Source of the DNA: RPQJ01 sp963754125 | GTDB taxonomy: Bacteria > Pseudomonadota > Gammaproteobacteria > Steroidobacterales > Steroidobacteraceae | Reading direction: 5' to 3' | Assembly: GCA_963754125.1 (NCBI GenBank) | Contig: CAVWEX010000014.1 | Coordinates: 620,001-684,000 of the forward strand | Length of the DNA stretch: 64,000 nucleotides | Shown here: positions 1-8,998 of the stretch, piece by piece | Position numbering within the stretch: the first letter of the stretch is position 1 | Layout: the number at the start of each line of letters is the position of its first letter | Program-made: the position numbers and the translations under genes | The notes under the pieces: model-generated | What the model saw: the letters and a program-made list of their open reading frames with translations, nothing else | What the model was told of the DNA's origin: nothing | Databases searched by the model: none

Positions 1-935
1 GCGCCCCGCCGTCGCCGCCGGTGGCGGTGACGACCGTGCCCTCGAGCTCGGGCATGTGCGTGGCGTGCACCGACAGCGGGATCGCGTAGTGCTTGGCGGG
101 CAGGATGCAGCGCGGATGCAGCACCTTGGCGCCGCTGCTCGCGATCTCCTGCGCCTCGTCGTAGTCGAGCGACTTCAGCAGCCGGGCATTCGGCACCGCG
201 CGCGGGTTGGCCGTGAACATGCCGGGGACGTCCGTCCAGATCTCGAGCCGCCTGGCGCCGAGCTTGGCGGCGAAGTAGCTGCCGGAGGTGTCCGAGCCGC
301 CGCGCCCGAGCAGGACCGTATCGCCCTTCGAGTCGCTGGCGATGAAGCCCTGCGTGATGACGACCTTGCCGCCCGTCGCCAGCCTCTGTTGCAGCGCCGG
401 GTCCGGCTCGAAGTTACAGGTGGCCGACAGGTAGCTGGCGCGATCGGAGGCGGCCGGCCGCTCCTCGGCATGCAGCAGGGTGCGCGCATCGAGCCACTGC
501 ACGTCGATGCCGTCCGACGCGAGATACGCTGCACCGATGCGCGTCGCCATCAACTCGCCGGTCGCCATGACGCGTGCGCGCAGGCGGTCGCTCACCTCGC
601 CGATCAGGTGGATGCCGGCGGCGCTCTTGCGTAGCTCGGTGAAGTGACGCTCGAGGTCGGCGCAGACCGCGACGCCGAGATCGCGCGCGAGGTCCACGTG
701 CCGGCGCTCGATCTGCTCCATCACCGGTTCCCAGTCGCCGGTCAGGGCCTTGGCTGAGCAGTTGCTCGAGCCGGTCCGTGATGCCGGAGAGTGCGGAATG
801 CACCACGACGGGATGCAGGCCCTCCGCGAGCCGCGCGTGCACCACGCCGGCGACGTTTTTCCAGTTGCTGACGCTCGAGACGCTGGTGCCGCCGAACTTG
901 AGGACGACCCAGCTGGAGTCGGTGGTGTTGGTCAT
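1..935 (-). CDS. Aspartate kinase, N-terminal part of a probable aspartokinase/diaminopimelate decarboxylase fusion (partial, frameshifted)
   Basis: Aspartokinase phosphorylates L-aspartate, the first step towards lysine, threonine and methionine. The start carries the family motif KFGGTSV at residues 13-19, followed by VVVHSALSGITDRLE. Further on, in another frame, the kinase signatures GRGGSDTSG and WTDVPGMFT are readable up to the window edge, so about 310 residues of kinase domain are present and the C-terminus lies outside. The two halves are in different frames: one extra base near 748-752 breaks the gene just after the residues LEQLLSQ. The N-terminus resembles the bifunctional LysAC enzyme of Xanthomonadales more than E. 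coli LysC or ThrA, but the decarboxylase half cannot be seen, so the fusion is an inference. The aspartokinase call itself is firm. Confidence 0.85.
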
Positions 936-990
936 CGAGCGGTCCCCGGGCGGCTCCCGGGGTCACGAGCCGGGGGCGACGCCTGTGTCG

Positions 991-1197
991 TCACACGTCG
1001 TCGTAGCCGTCCTTCAGTTCCTTCTGGAGGCGCTTCTCTGCCAGCACGTCCTCGAGCTTGCTCCACGCAGCCTTGCCGCGCTTCACGGCCGCTGTCTTGC
1101 GACGGTCGCCGCGGTCGATGAAGCGGTCGTAGTCTTCTTCCTCTCCGCTAGGCACGAAGTCTTCGTCGAGGTCGAAGTGCTGGTCGTCTCGTTCCAT
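991..1197 (-). CDS. Small charged protein, PA3496-like
   Basis: A protein of about 68 residues with an acidic N-terminal half (DLDEDFVPSGEEEDYD), a basic middle (RRKTAAVKRGK) and a C-terminal amphipathic stretch, WSKLEDVLAEKRLQKEL. The pattern of an acidic head and a final W-x-K-L/I-E-x-x-L-x-E-K-R-L helix resembles the short PA3496-type proteins found next to housekeeping genes in gammaproteobacteria, whose function is unknown. The frame is open for 39 residues further upstream, to 1314; the internal ATG was chosen because family members are short and that extension is not acidic like the rest. It is codirectional with the downstream aspartokinase. Family assignment is tentative. Confidence 0.5.
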   Translation of the reverse strand: MERDDQHFDLDEDFVPSGEEEDYDRFIDRGDRRKTAAVKRGKAAWSKLEDVLAEKRLQKELKDGYDDV

Positions 1198-1417
1198 TTC
1201 GCGGGCCTGGGAAAACCTTGCGTTTTCAACGTCCTGCCGGAATGTCCGGGCAGCAGGGCTGCGAACTATATACGAATCGCTAGGCTTCTCAACTGGTTCG
1301 TTGTTGCGGCGCAATGTGCCCCGTCAGTGCCAACGCCGCGCCCACGTGATCCGGCCGCGTCGTAACTGAGAGGTGAACCCGCTGGACGCGTTATCAAGAT
1401 AAATCAGTAAGATAGAT

Positions 1418-2233
1418 TCACTTTGTCACAACCAGAACAGGAGCTCCCCGCTCCAGCCCGAGGCCCTCGGCCGCGCTCCGTTCCGCTCGCGCCACCTCGA
1501 CGACCCCGAATGAGTTCACCAGGGCAAGGTATTCGCCCGGCCGCACGTCGGAGTACGTCCGTCGCAGCGATAGCTCGCGGCCGCCCACGCGCACCACGGG
1601 GTGGCCGAGGTGATGGAGGTGGACCGCGTCGATGTTGCTGATCAGGTTGCCGAAGTGGTCGATGGTGACCACCGACCCCGCGACCTGCGCCGGCCCGACC
1701 ACCGGGTCCTCCAGCCAGCCCGGGATCAATTCCGGCACGGGCGGACCGAGCACGTCCGGTGCCAGGCGACCGGCTGCGATCTCCGCCGCAAGCGGTGCGA
1801 AGACGTCGCGGCCGTGGAACGTGGCGCTCGGCACGCCGATGCCGATCCGCTCGAGCACCTGCGGCTCGACCCGCCGCAGCGTGGCTGTGTCGACCGCCTC
1901 GACCACGGCCGCGAGCAGGCCGTTGTCGGGCGCCAGGAAGACATGGCCCTCTGCCTCGATCACCGCGATGTCGCGCGCGCTGCCCACGCCCGGGTCCACC
2001 ACGGCGACGTGCACCGTGCCCGGCGGAAAATAACGGAACGAGCGGGCCAGCCAGAACCCCGCCTCCGCCGGCCAGTGCGCGAGGATCTCGTGCGTGAGGT
2101 CGATCATGACCACGGCCGGGAAGCGTCCGACCAGCCGTCCCTTCATGACGCCCACGAACGGATCCTTGAGGCCGAAGTCTGTCGTGAGCGTCACCACGCC
2201 CGATGGCGCGAACGCCGCTGCGCGTTGCGGCAT
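1418..2233 (-). CDS. SAM hydroxide adenosyltransferase (SAM hydrolase, DUF62 family)
   Basis: A 271-residue protein with the family hallmarks LTTDFGLKDPFVGVMKG near the N-terminus, VVDPGVGSARDIAV in the middle and APDNGLLAAVVEA. The family cleaves S-adenosylmethionine to adenosine and methionine with water or hydroxide as the nucleophile, and is structurally related to fluorinases and chlorinases. No halogenase context is present, so the hydrolase is the sensible call. Length is normal for the family, and the C-terminal domain continues to the stop. It is divergent from the neighbouring histidine phosphatase, with under 90 bp between the two start codons, so the promoters of both must lie in that gap. 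Confidence 0.9.
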   Translation of the reverse strand: MPQRAAAFAPSGVVTLTTDFGLKDPFVGVMKGRLVGRFPAVVMIDLTHEILAHWPAEAGFWLARSFRYFPPGTVHVAVVDPGVGSARDIAVIEAEGHVFLAPDNGLLAAVVEAVDTATLRRVEPQVLERIGIGVPSATFHGRDVFAPLAAEIAAGRLAPDVLGPPVPELIPGWLEDPVVGPAQVAGSVVTIDHFGNLISNIDAVHLHHLGHPVVRVGGRELSLRRTYSDVRPGEYLALVNSFGVVEVARAERSAAEGLGLERGAPVLVVTK

Positions 2234-2321
2234 GCCGTTGCACTCCGATGTCGATGCCAGAGGCGGTGGAAGGCGTCAGGGTAAACTGGTCGCGTCGCTT
2301 CTGCCACGCCGTCCCCGCCGC

Positions 2322-2993
2322 ATGCCTCATCTCTACCTCGTCCGCCACGCGCAGCCGGACTTCGCGGGCCACTACGATTCCGTCACCGAACTGGGGCTGC
2401 AGCAGTCCGCCTGGCTCGGGCAGCATTTCGCGGCGCGAGGACTGCAATTCGCCCGGACCGTCTGTGGCAGCCTCGCGCGGCAGTCGGGCACGCTCGAGAC
2501 CGTGCTGCAGCATCTGCCAGGAGCGCCCGCGCCGCGGATCGATCCGTGCTTCAACGAGTACGACGCGGCCAGCGTGCTCCGCGCATTCCACTGTGGCGAC
2601 GAGCGCGCGCTGCGCGCCACTGGGGATCGCCGCGCCTACTTCACCGCGGTGCGCGACGCGCTACGTGCGTGGTCGCGCCACGAGGGTGCGCTCGAGGGCC
2701 TCGAGCGCTGGCAGGACTTCGGGAACCGCGTGACGGCCGCCGCAGATGACGCCTGCGCCGGCCTCGAGGCGTCCGCAGCCGTGCTCGTCGTGACCTCGGG
2801 CGGCGTGATCGGGCGCCTGGTCGCGGACGCGCTCGCCGCTGGCCCGGAGGCCGCGATCCAACTCAACCTGCAGACGCGAAACACGGGCATCACCGAGATG
2901 GTGCGCGGCCGCTCGATCGCGCGCGTGGTCGCCTTCAACGCCGTGCCGCACCTCGAGCGCGCCGACCGCGCGCACGCGGTCACGCACTCATGA
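2322..2993 (+). CDS. Histidine phosphatase family protein (phosphoglycerate-mutase-like)
   Basis: A 223-residue protein that begins MPHLYLVRHAQPDF, placing the phosphorylated catalytic histidine at residue 9 inside the RHG-type motif. A conserved glutamate region (NEYDAAS) and a late VVTSGGVIGRL segment, corresponding to the second catalytic histidine/serine region, follow. The superfamily includes phosphoglycerate mutases, SixA and broad-range phosphatases; the substrate cannot be told here. The frame is open further upstream, but that part lies antisense to the SAM hydrolase gene, so the ATG directly before PHLYLVRH was taken. It runs convergently to the next gene with only 4 bp between the stop codons. 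Confidence 0.8.
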   Translation: MPHLYLVRHAQPDFAGHYDSVTELGLQQSAWLGQHFAARGLQFARTVCGSLARQSGTLETVLQHLPGAPAPRIDPCFNEYDAASVLRAFHCGDERALRATGDRRAYFTAVRDALRAWSRHEGALEGLERWQDFGNRVTAAADDACAGLEASAAVLVVTSGGVIGRLVADALAAGPEAAIQLNLQTRNTGITEMVRGRSIARVVAFNAVPHLERADRAHAVTHS

Positions 2994-2997
2994 GCGC

Positions 2998-3978
2998 TCA
3001 GGACTGCCGGACGAGTGCCGCGAGGCTGCGCGTGTCGATGGTGCTCGCCTTCTGCTCGATCTGCTCGCGGTAGCGAGGCGCGAGGCCGCGCGCCTCTTCG
3101 AGCAGGCCGGCGAAGGTCTGCTTGAGCGCCGCAGTGTCCATGGTGCGGCCGGCGGCGTAGTAGCGCTGCGCGACTCGGCCCAGCGCGTAGGTGGTCGCGA
3201 ACGTCAGGCCGGAGCTCGCCGCCTGCCGGCCCAGCGTGCGGCCGACACCGCCGCCCAGCCCACCGAGCACGCCGCCGAGCAGCTTGCGGCCGAACTGCTC
3301 GAGGTACTGCGAGGTGAGGCCGACACCGAGCGTAGCGATGAAATCTTTCGCGTGAGTACGGTCCATCGCGTAGCCGTGCGCCTGGCCGATGCGATACACG
3401 AGGCGCATCTGCAGCGGGATGATCGCCATCGACGCGAGCGTCTCGGGCAGCAGCTCGAGCGCCGCGTTGGTCACCGCCGCACTTGTGATCAGCTTGTCCA
3501 TCTCGGCATCGGACAGATTCGGCCTGCCCATCACGGTGCCGGTGGCCGTCGCGGCGGCCGCGGATGCGCCGACGTTCGCGGGCGCGTCGTCCGGCGCAAA
3601 GGCCGCCTCGGCGACTTCATCGGCTCGCGCACTGGTTGCGCCGGCCGCAGCGGACGGCAGCGCCAGCACCTCGGCCAGCCGGGTCAGGAACGCCTTCTCG
3701 GCGGGGCCCTGCGCACCGTCTGCGTCGCACACGCCCACGGCCATTTCATAGGCGAGCTGGCGGGCTTCCTGCGACTGCAGCGAGGCCGCGACCTCGGCGA
3801 GATCCGGCTTCGCGAGCAGGACCTCGCGGTAGAGGCCCGGCAGGTCGAAGCCGGCCTCGGGGCCCAGGGCTTCGGCGGTGCGCTTGACGGCGGCGCGCTC
3901 GCCTTCGTCCTTCAGGCCGTCGGCGAAGGCCGCCATCAAGGCAATGGTGAGGATCGAACGGGTTTCCTCAGCGGTCAT
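2998..3978 (-). CDS. TerB-like / DUF697 domain protein
   Basis: A 326-residue protein with two parts. Residues 1 to about 115 form a helical TerB-like module (ILTIALMAAFADG, then a later VGVCDADGAQGPAEKAFL repeat of the same D-G motif). An Ala-rich linker follows. The C-terminal half, from about residue 155, matches DUF697: PLQMRLVYRIGQAHGY, then Gly-rich LGGVLGGLGGGVGR and ATTYALGRVAQRYYAAG, which look membrane-associating. DUF697 proteins are often paired with or fused to GTPases at the inner membrane; TerB modules are linked to metal or tellurite stress. The function is not known. It is monocistronic and lies downstream of tRNA-Pro on the same strand. Confidence 0.7.
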   Translation of the reverse strand: MTAEETRSILTIALMAAFADGLKDEGERAAVKRTAEALGPEAGFDLPGLYREVLLAKPDLAEVAASLQSQEARQLAYEMAVGVCDADGAQGPAEKAFLTRLAEVLALPSAAAGATSARADEVAEAAFAPDDAPANVGASAAAATATGTVMGRPNLSDAEMDKLITSAAVTNAALELLPETLASMAIIPLQMRLVYRIGQAHGYAMDRTHAKDFIATLGVGLTSQYLEQFGRKLLGGVLGGLGGGVGRTLGRQAASSGLTFATTYALGRVAQRYYAAGRTMDTAALKQTFAGLLEEARGLAPRYREQIEQKASTIDTRSLAALVRQS

Positions 3979-4070
3979 CGAGGGACTCCTTCAATCAGCG
4001 AATGCCGGACGAAACGGGCCCTGGTGCAGGCCGTCGGTATCAGGCAGCTCTTGGGCCGCTTTGAGGAACT

Positions 4071-4147
4071 TGGTCGGAGCGCCGAGATTCGAACTCGGGA
4101 CCCCTTGCACCCCATGCAAGTGCGCTACCAGACTGCGCCACGCTCCG
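4071..4147 (-). tRNA. tRNA-Pro (anticodon GGG)
   Basis: A 77-nt cloverleaf with a 7-bp acceptor stem (CGGAGCG with CGCTCCG), anticodon stem CTTGC/GCAAG around loop ATGGGGT giving anticodon GGG, T arm CCGAG-TTCGAAT-CTCGG, and an encoded CCA end. It follows the merR gene on the same strand by 27 bp, the arrangement usual after the pheT-ihfA-merR block in pseudomonads and relatives. Proline tRNA 3' ends are frequent integration sites for mobile elements, but no integrase or duplicated 3' end is seen here. Confidence 0.95.
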
Positions 4148-4174
4148 ACCGGGGCGGGATTATAACGGATCGCC

Positions 4175-4531
4175 TCAGCGACGGAGCGCCTTCAGCAGTT
4201 CTTCGAGCTCGCCGCGCATCTGGCGCACGATCTGGTGGGTCTGCGTGAGGTCCTCGCGCGCCTCCTCGCCCTCGAGGCGGTTGCGCGCGCCGCCGATCGT
4301 GAACCCCTGGTCGTAGAGCAGCGAGCGGATCTGCCGGATGACGAGCACGTCCTGGCGCTGGTAGTAGCGGCGGTTGCCACGGCGCTTCACCGGCTTCAGC
4401 TGCGGGAATTCCTGTTCCCAATAGCGCAGCACGTGCGGCTTGACGGCACACAGTTCGCTCACCTCACCGATGGTGAAGTAGCGCTTGCCGGGGATCGCCG
4501 GCAGTTCGTCGTTATTGCTGGGTTCCAGCAT
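4175..4531 (-). CDS. MerR-family transcriptional regulator
   Basis: A 118-residue protein with an N-terminal winged helix: YFTIGEVSELCAVKPHVLRYWE (IGE-V and LRYWE are the MerR recognition signature), followed by RRYYQRQDVLVIRQIRSLL and a helical C-terminal tail. No metal-binding cysteines or ligand domain follow, so this is the short MerR type that almost always sits directly after ihfA. Its start codon lies inside the end of ihfA, with a 20-bp overlap, so the two are probably translationally coupled. The target genes are unknown. Confidence 0.88.
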   Translation of the reverse strand: MLEPSNNDELPAIPGKRYFTIGEVSELCAVKPHVLRYWEQEFPQLKPVKRRGNRRYYQRQDVLVIRQIRSLLYDQGFTIGGARNRLEGEEAREDLTQTHQIVRQMRGELEELLKALRR

Positions 4532-4811
4532 AGGCTTCCACTCGTGCCTTCAGCTTCTGTCCGGGTCGGAAGGTGACCACGCGTCGCGCGCTGATCGGGA
4601 TCTCTTCGCCGGTCTTGGGGTTGCGACCCGGCCGCTGGTTCTTGCTGCGCAGGTCGAAGTTGCCGAAACCCGAAAGCTTCACCTGCTCGCCCGCGGCGAG
4701 TGCGGCGCGCAGTTCCTCGAAGAACAGATCCACCAGCTCGCGCGCCTCCCGCTTGTTGAGGCCGAGCTGGTCAAAAAGCGCTTCGGCAATTTCCGCTTTG
4801 GTCAATGCCAT
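4512..4811 (-). CDS. ihfA: Integration host factor subunit alpha
   Basis: A 99-residue DNA-bending protein, subunit of the IHF heterodimer with IhfB (also in this window). It has MALTKAEIAEALFDQLGLNK at the start, the GFGNFDLR segment, and RPGRNPKTGEEIPI, the beta-arm with the Arg-Asn-Pro that intercalates into the minor groove. Length equals the family norm. It begins 3 bp after the pheT stop and overlaps the start of merR, so it belongs to the pheST-ihfA-merR transcript. IHF binds specific sites and supports recombination, replication initiation and transcription control. Confidence 0.97.
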   Translation of the reverse strand: MALTKAEIAEALFDQLGLNKREARELVDLFFEELRAALAAGEQVKLSGFGNFDLRSKNQRPGRNPKTGEEIPISARRVVTFRPGQKLKARVEAYAGTQQ

Positions 4812-4813
4812 GG

Positions 4814-7197
4814 TTATTGATCTCTTATCGCGGCGCTGTGCTCCCGCTGCAGGTCTGCGACGACCCGCGCCACGACGGCATCCGTCTCGACGTCAGTAAG
4901 GGTGCGGGATAAATCCTGCAAATTCAACCCCATCGCGACGCTCTTGAAACCCTCCGTGATGCCCTTTCCGCGGTAGATGTCGAACACGACGAGATCGGTG
5001 AGCAGTGCGCCGGCACTGCGACGCACTGCATCGAGCAGCGCCTGCACCGGGACGGACTCGGCGACGACGACGGCAAGGTCGCGGCGCACGGCCGGGAAGC
5101 GCGAAATCTCCGCGTGCTGCGGCAATACGGCTGCGAGTCCGGACTCGGTCTCGAGTTCGAAGACGAGCGCGGAATATGTCAATTCGAGTCGCCGCTCTAC
5201 CTCGGGATGCAGGCGACCGATCCAGCCGACCGGCTGGCCGTCGCGCAGGATGCGCGCCGTCTGCCCCGGATGCAGAGCGGGGTGTTCCGCGGCCGCGAAC
5301 GAGAACGATTGCAACGTCCCGCTGAGGCGAAGCAGCGCCTCGACGTCCGACCGCACGTCGAAGAAATCGACGTCGGCGTGCGGGGTGCCCCACTGTTCCG
5401 GCATCGGAGGCCCACCAGCGATGCCCGGCGACTGCGTTCACCTCGGTGAGCGAACCTTCATCGAGCCGGAACTTGCGACCGATCTCGAACAGCCGCACGC
5501 GCGGCTGCTGGCGACGCTGATTTTCGAGCAGCGCGCGCACGAGGCCCGGCCAGAGGGACACGCGCATCTGTGCGAGGTCAGCCGAGATCGGATTCGCCAG
5601 CGCGAGCGCGGGCTCGCCTGGGCACAGGACGGCCTGCAGCGCCGGATCCACGAAACTGTAGGTGATCGCCTCGAAGTAGCCGCGCTGCACGAGCAGGTCG
5701 GCAATGGTCTCGGGCGTGACGCGGCCTTCGCTGATCGCCGGGATGGCGAGCGGCGTCGCTGGATCGGTCTCGGGAATGCGGTCGAAGCCGTGGACCCGCG
5801 CAACCTCCTCGATCAGGTCCTCCTCGATCGAGATGTCGAAGCGCCACGGCGGCGCGGTCACCTGCCAGCCGCTTGCGAGTGTCCGCACGTCCATGCCGAG
5901 CCGCCGCAGGATGCGCTCGATCGCCTCGTCGGGGATGTCCGCACCGATCACGCGCCGCGCGCGCGCCGGACGGAAGCCGATGGCCTCGCGTCGTGGAACG
6001 TCCGATGGCAGTTCCACGATCGTGGTCGGGCCCGGCACGCCGCCTGCGCAGGCGAGCAGCAGCTCGGTCGCCCGCTCGATCGCCCGCTCCTGCAGCGTCG
6101 GATCCACGCCGCGCTCGAAGCGCTGCGAGGCGTCGGTCACGAGCCCGTAGCGGCGGCCGCGACCGGCGATTGCATCGGGACGAAAGAACGCGACCTCCAG
6201 CACCACGTCGGTGGTATCGGCGCCGATGCCGGAGTGCTCGCCACCCATGATTCCGGCGAGCCCGAGGGGCTTGGCGCGGTCGGCGATGACCAGCACCGAG
6301 TCGTCGAGAGTTACGTCTCGTCCATCGAGCAGTCGGAGGGTCTCCCCCGGATTGGCCCGGCGGACCACGATGCCGCCCTCGATTTCCCGCCGGTCGTAGG
6401 CGTGCATGGGCTGACCGAGCTCGAGCATCACGAAATTCGTGACGTCCACGATCGCTCCCAGCGGACGCAGGCCGGCAGCGCCGCAGCCGTTCACGCATCC
6501 ACAGCGGCGCTTCGGCCTCGGGACGCACGCCGCGGATCACGCGCGACGCGAAGCGGGCGCAGCCAGCGCCCGGCGTCAGTTCGACCGGCAGGCTGTCGGA
6601 CGATTGCGCCGGCACGCGCGGGACCGGCGATTGTGCAAACGAGGTGTCCGTGATCGCGGCCACTTCGCGCGCCAGCCCAAGCATGCCCATGCAGTCGCCA
6701 CGGTTGGGCGTGAGGTTGATTTCGAGGATGGTGTCGTCGAGCCCGAGCGCGTCGACGAGCGGCGTGCCTGCGTCGAGCTCCGGCGGCAGCTCCATGAGCC
6801 CGCTGCCGTCCTCCGACAAGCCGAGCTCGCGCGAGGAGCAGAGCATGCCGAACGACTCGACGCCGCGCAGCCGCGCCTTGCGGATCTCCATCCCGCCCGG
6901 CAGCTGGCTGCCGATCGTCGCGAGCGGCGCCTTGAGCCCCACGCGCGCGTTCGCCGCACCGCAGACGATCTGCAGCAGTTCTCCGCCGCCCGTGCTCACT
7001 CGGCACACGCTGAGCGAGTCCGCATCGGGGTGCTTCTCGCGCTCGACGATCTCGCCGACCACGATGCCGTGCAGCGGTGGCGCAGCAGGCTCGAGCGCTT
7101 CGACCTCGAGTCCCGCCATGGTCAGGCGCGAGGCGAGTTCGCGCGGCGCGGGAACCGCCTCCAGCCAGTCGCGCAGCCAATTGACGCTGATTCGCAT
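4814..7197 (-). CDS. pheT: Phenylalanyl-tRNA synthetase beta subunit (two frameshifts)
   Basis: The beta subunit of the alpha2-beta2 enzyme that charges tRNA-Phe. The start is MRISVNWLRDWL, then the tRNA-binding EMAP-like domain (EKHPDADSLSVCRV), the B3/B4 editing region (IVDVTNFVMLELGQPMHAYD), B5 and the C-terminal anticodon-binding domain (SRFPAVRRDLAVVV). The gene is read in three frames. One extra base sits near 6473-6475 (after WMRERLRRC) and another near 5421-5424 (after EVNAVAG). With both removed the protein is 793 residues, almost the E. coli length. Two independent shifts in an essential gene argue for sequence errors, not decay. It starts 16 bp after pheS and is followed at once by ihfA. 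Confidence 0.93.
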
Positions 7198-7213
7198 GGG
7201 TGCTTCCCGTCGC

Positions 7214-8242
7214 TCAACCGAACTGGCGCAGGAAGCGCAGGTCGTTCTCGAAATACAGTCGGATGTCGTTCACGCCGTAGCGCAGCATGGCGAGACGCTC
7301 GATGCCCATGCCGAACGCGTATCCGGTGTGACGCTCCGGGTCGATGCCGACGTTGCGCAGCACGTTCGGGTGCACCATGCCGCAGCCGGCAATCTCGAGC
7401 CAGCCGGTGCTCTTGCACACCCTGCAGCCCTGGCCGCCGCAGAAGACGCACTCGATGTCCACCTCGGCCGACGGCTCCGTGAACGGGAAGTACGACGGCC
7501 GGAAGCGGATGCCGAGCCGGCGCTCGAAGAACCGCTCCACGAAGTGGTGCAGCACCGAGCGCAGGTGGGCGAAGCTCACGCCCTCGTCCACCACGAGCCC
7601 CTCGACCTGGTGGAACATGGGCGTGTGCGTCACGTCCGAGTCGCAGCGGTACACGCGCCCCGGCATGATCATCCTGAGCGGCGGCTTGTCGCGCAGCATG
7701 GCGCGGACCTGCACGGGCGAGGTGTGCGTGCGCAACAGTCGGCCGTCCGGAAAATAGAAAGTGTCGTGCATCGCCCGCGCCGGGTGGTCGGCGGGAATGT
7801 TGAGCGCCTCGAAGTTGTGCCAGTCGTCCTCGACCTCGGGACCCTCCTCGACCGAGAAGCCGGCGGTGCGGAACAGCGCCTCGATGCGGCGGCGCGCGCG
7901 GCTCACGGGATGCAGGCCGCCCGGCTGCTGGCCACGACCCGGCTGCGTGACGTCGATGCGCCCCGCGGCGAGCGCCCGCTCGAGCGCCTGGCCCTCGAGC
8001 ACCGCCTGGCGCCCGGCGACCTGCGCGGCCAGCTCGTCGCGGATTGCGTTGATCCGTGCACCGGCCTCCCGCCGGGCCTCCGGAGCCAGCGCGCCGAGCG
8101 ACTTGAGCAGTGCCGTCACCGCGCCCTTCTTGCCGAACAGCTCGACCTTCAACGCCTCGACCTGCTCGAGGCGGTCGCACACGGCGAGGCGTCGCCGCAC
8201 GTCGTCGGCGAACCGTTCCAGCTCGGTCGTGGAATCGCTCAT
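7214..8242 (-). CDS. pheS: Phenylalanyl-tRNA synthetase alpha subunit
   Basis: A 342-residue catalytic subunit of phenylalanyl-tRNA synthetase. It has the N-terminal coiled coil, then class II motif 2 (PGRVYRCDSDVTHTPMFHQ) with VEGLVVD, and motif 3 at the end (GYAFGMGIERLAMLRYG). The frame is open 11 codons further upstream, but the MSDSTTELERF start matches the family length. A GC-rich hairpin followed by a T-rich run lies 30 to 63 bp upstream of the start codon and may attenuate this gene or end the ribosomal operon transcript. Confidence 0.97.
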   Translation of the reverse strand: MSDSTTELERFADDVRRRLAVCDRLEQVEALKVELFGKKGAVTALLKSLGALAPEARREAGARINAIRDELAAQVAGRQAVLEGQALERALAAGRIDVTQPGRGQQPGGLHPVSRARRRIEALFRTAGFSVEEGPEVEDDWHNFEALNIPADHPARAMHDTFYFPDGRLLRTHTSPVQVRAMLRDKPPLRMIMPGRVYRCDSDVTHTPMFHQVEGLVVDEGVSFAHLRSVLHHFVERFFERRLGIRFRPSYFPFTEPSAEVDIECVFCGGQGCRVCKSTGWLEIAGCGMVHPNVLRNVGIDPERHTGYAFGMGIERLAMLRYGVNDIRLYFENDLRFLRQFG

Positions 8243-8271
8243 GGCAGTGTGACGCGTACTGTCCAGCGGAA

Positions 8272-8305
8272 ACAAAGAAGGCCGGGCCGCTCGCGCGCCC
8301 CGGCC
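8272..8305 (-). terminator. Terminator or attenuator between rplT and pheS
   Basis: On the minus strand a GGCCGGG/CCCGGCC hairpin with a G+C-rich loop of about 12 nt is followed directly by TTCTTTGTT. It lies between the rplT stop and the pheS start. In enteric bacteria pheST is controlled by attenuation in exactly this interval, but no Phe-rich leader peptide was found here, so it may simply be a partial terminator. Confidence 0.5.
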
Positions 8306-8351
8306 TCTTGGGATGCCGGCGGCGCGACCTCGATGGCCGCGCCGGTCGGGA

Positions 8352-8714
8352 TCACCGGGCGCCCAGGCTCGCCTTGGCCTGCTCGGCGATCTTGCCGAAC
8401 GCCTCGATGTCGTGCACCGCGAGATCGGCGAGCATCTTGCGGTCGACCTCGAGCCCGGCCGCCTTCAGGCCCGCCATCAGGCGGCTGTAGCTCAGTTCGT
8501 AGCCGCGCGCGGCCGCGTTGATGCGCGTGATCCACAGCGCCCGCATGTCGCGCTTCTTGGCGCGGCGGTCGCGGTACGCGTACTGGCCGGCCTTGATGAC
8601 GGCCTGCTTTGCGGTGCGGAATACCTTGCGACGGGCGTTGTAGTAGCCCTTCGCCTTGGCGAGGATCTTCTTGTGCCGGCGTCCAGCGATGACGCCACGC
8701 TTAACTCGTGCCAT
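8352..8714 (-). CDS. rplT: 50S ribosomal protein L20
   Basis: A 120-residue basic protein that starts MARVKRGVIAGRRHKKILAKAKGYYNARR, in the standard L20 pattern, with RDRRAKKRDMRALWITRINAA in the middle. It binds 23S rRNA early in large-subunit assembly. In E. coli L20 also represses translation of rpmI and rplT by binding their mRNA. It follows rpmI by 12 bp in the infC-rpmI-rplT order. Confidence 0.98.
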   Translation of the reverse strand: MARVKRGVIAGRRHKKILAKAKGYYNARRKVFRTAKQAVIKAGQYAYRDRRAKKRDMRALWITRINAAARGYELSYSRLMAGLKAAGLEVDRKMLADLAVHDIEAFGKIAEQAKASLGAR

Positions 8715-8726
8715 GGGTCACCTCGC

Positions 8727-8921
8727 TCAGGCGTGGGGAAGAAGTTGATCGAGCCGGTTCAGGTCCTGCTTGGCGACCATGGTGGTGCCGCGCAGCTGAC
8801 GCTTCCGCTTGCTCGTCTTCTTGGTGAGGATGTGTCGCTTCTGCGACTGGGCCCGCTTGAAGCCTTTCGCCGTCTTGCGAAAGCGCTTGGCTGCGGCCCG
8901 GTTGGTCTTCAACTTGGGCAT
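8727..8921 (-). CDS. rpmI: 50S ribosomal protein L35
   Basis: A 64-residue basic protein beginning MPKLKTNRAAAKRFRKTAKG, with HILTKKTSKRKRQLR in the second half, typical of L35. It sits between infC and rplT on the same strand. The 77-bp gap to infC is where the L20-binding operator lies in enterics; no pseudoknot was worked out here. Confidence 0.97.
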   Translation of the reverse strand: MPKLKTNRAAAKRFRKTAKGFKRAQSQKRHILTKKTSKRKRQLRGTTMVAKQDLNRLDQLLPHA

Positions 8922-8998
8922 GTGAACTCCTGTTTGTTAGCCCGTTTCACCGCAGGCGAACCCGCGGATCGAGGGCGAAGAAGCGGCCGAAACCGCCC

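Noticed and set aside
778..1365. Plus-strand frame opposite the aspartokinase start
   Set aside because: No similarity to known proteins, and it overlaps two minus-strand genes.
4071..4147. tRNA-Pro as an attachment site of an integrated island
   Set aside because: No integrase gene, direct repeat of the tRNA 3' end or change in composition lies beside it.
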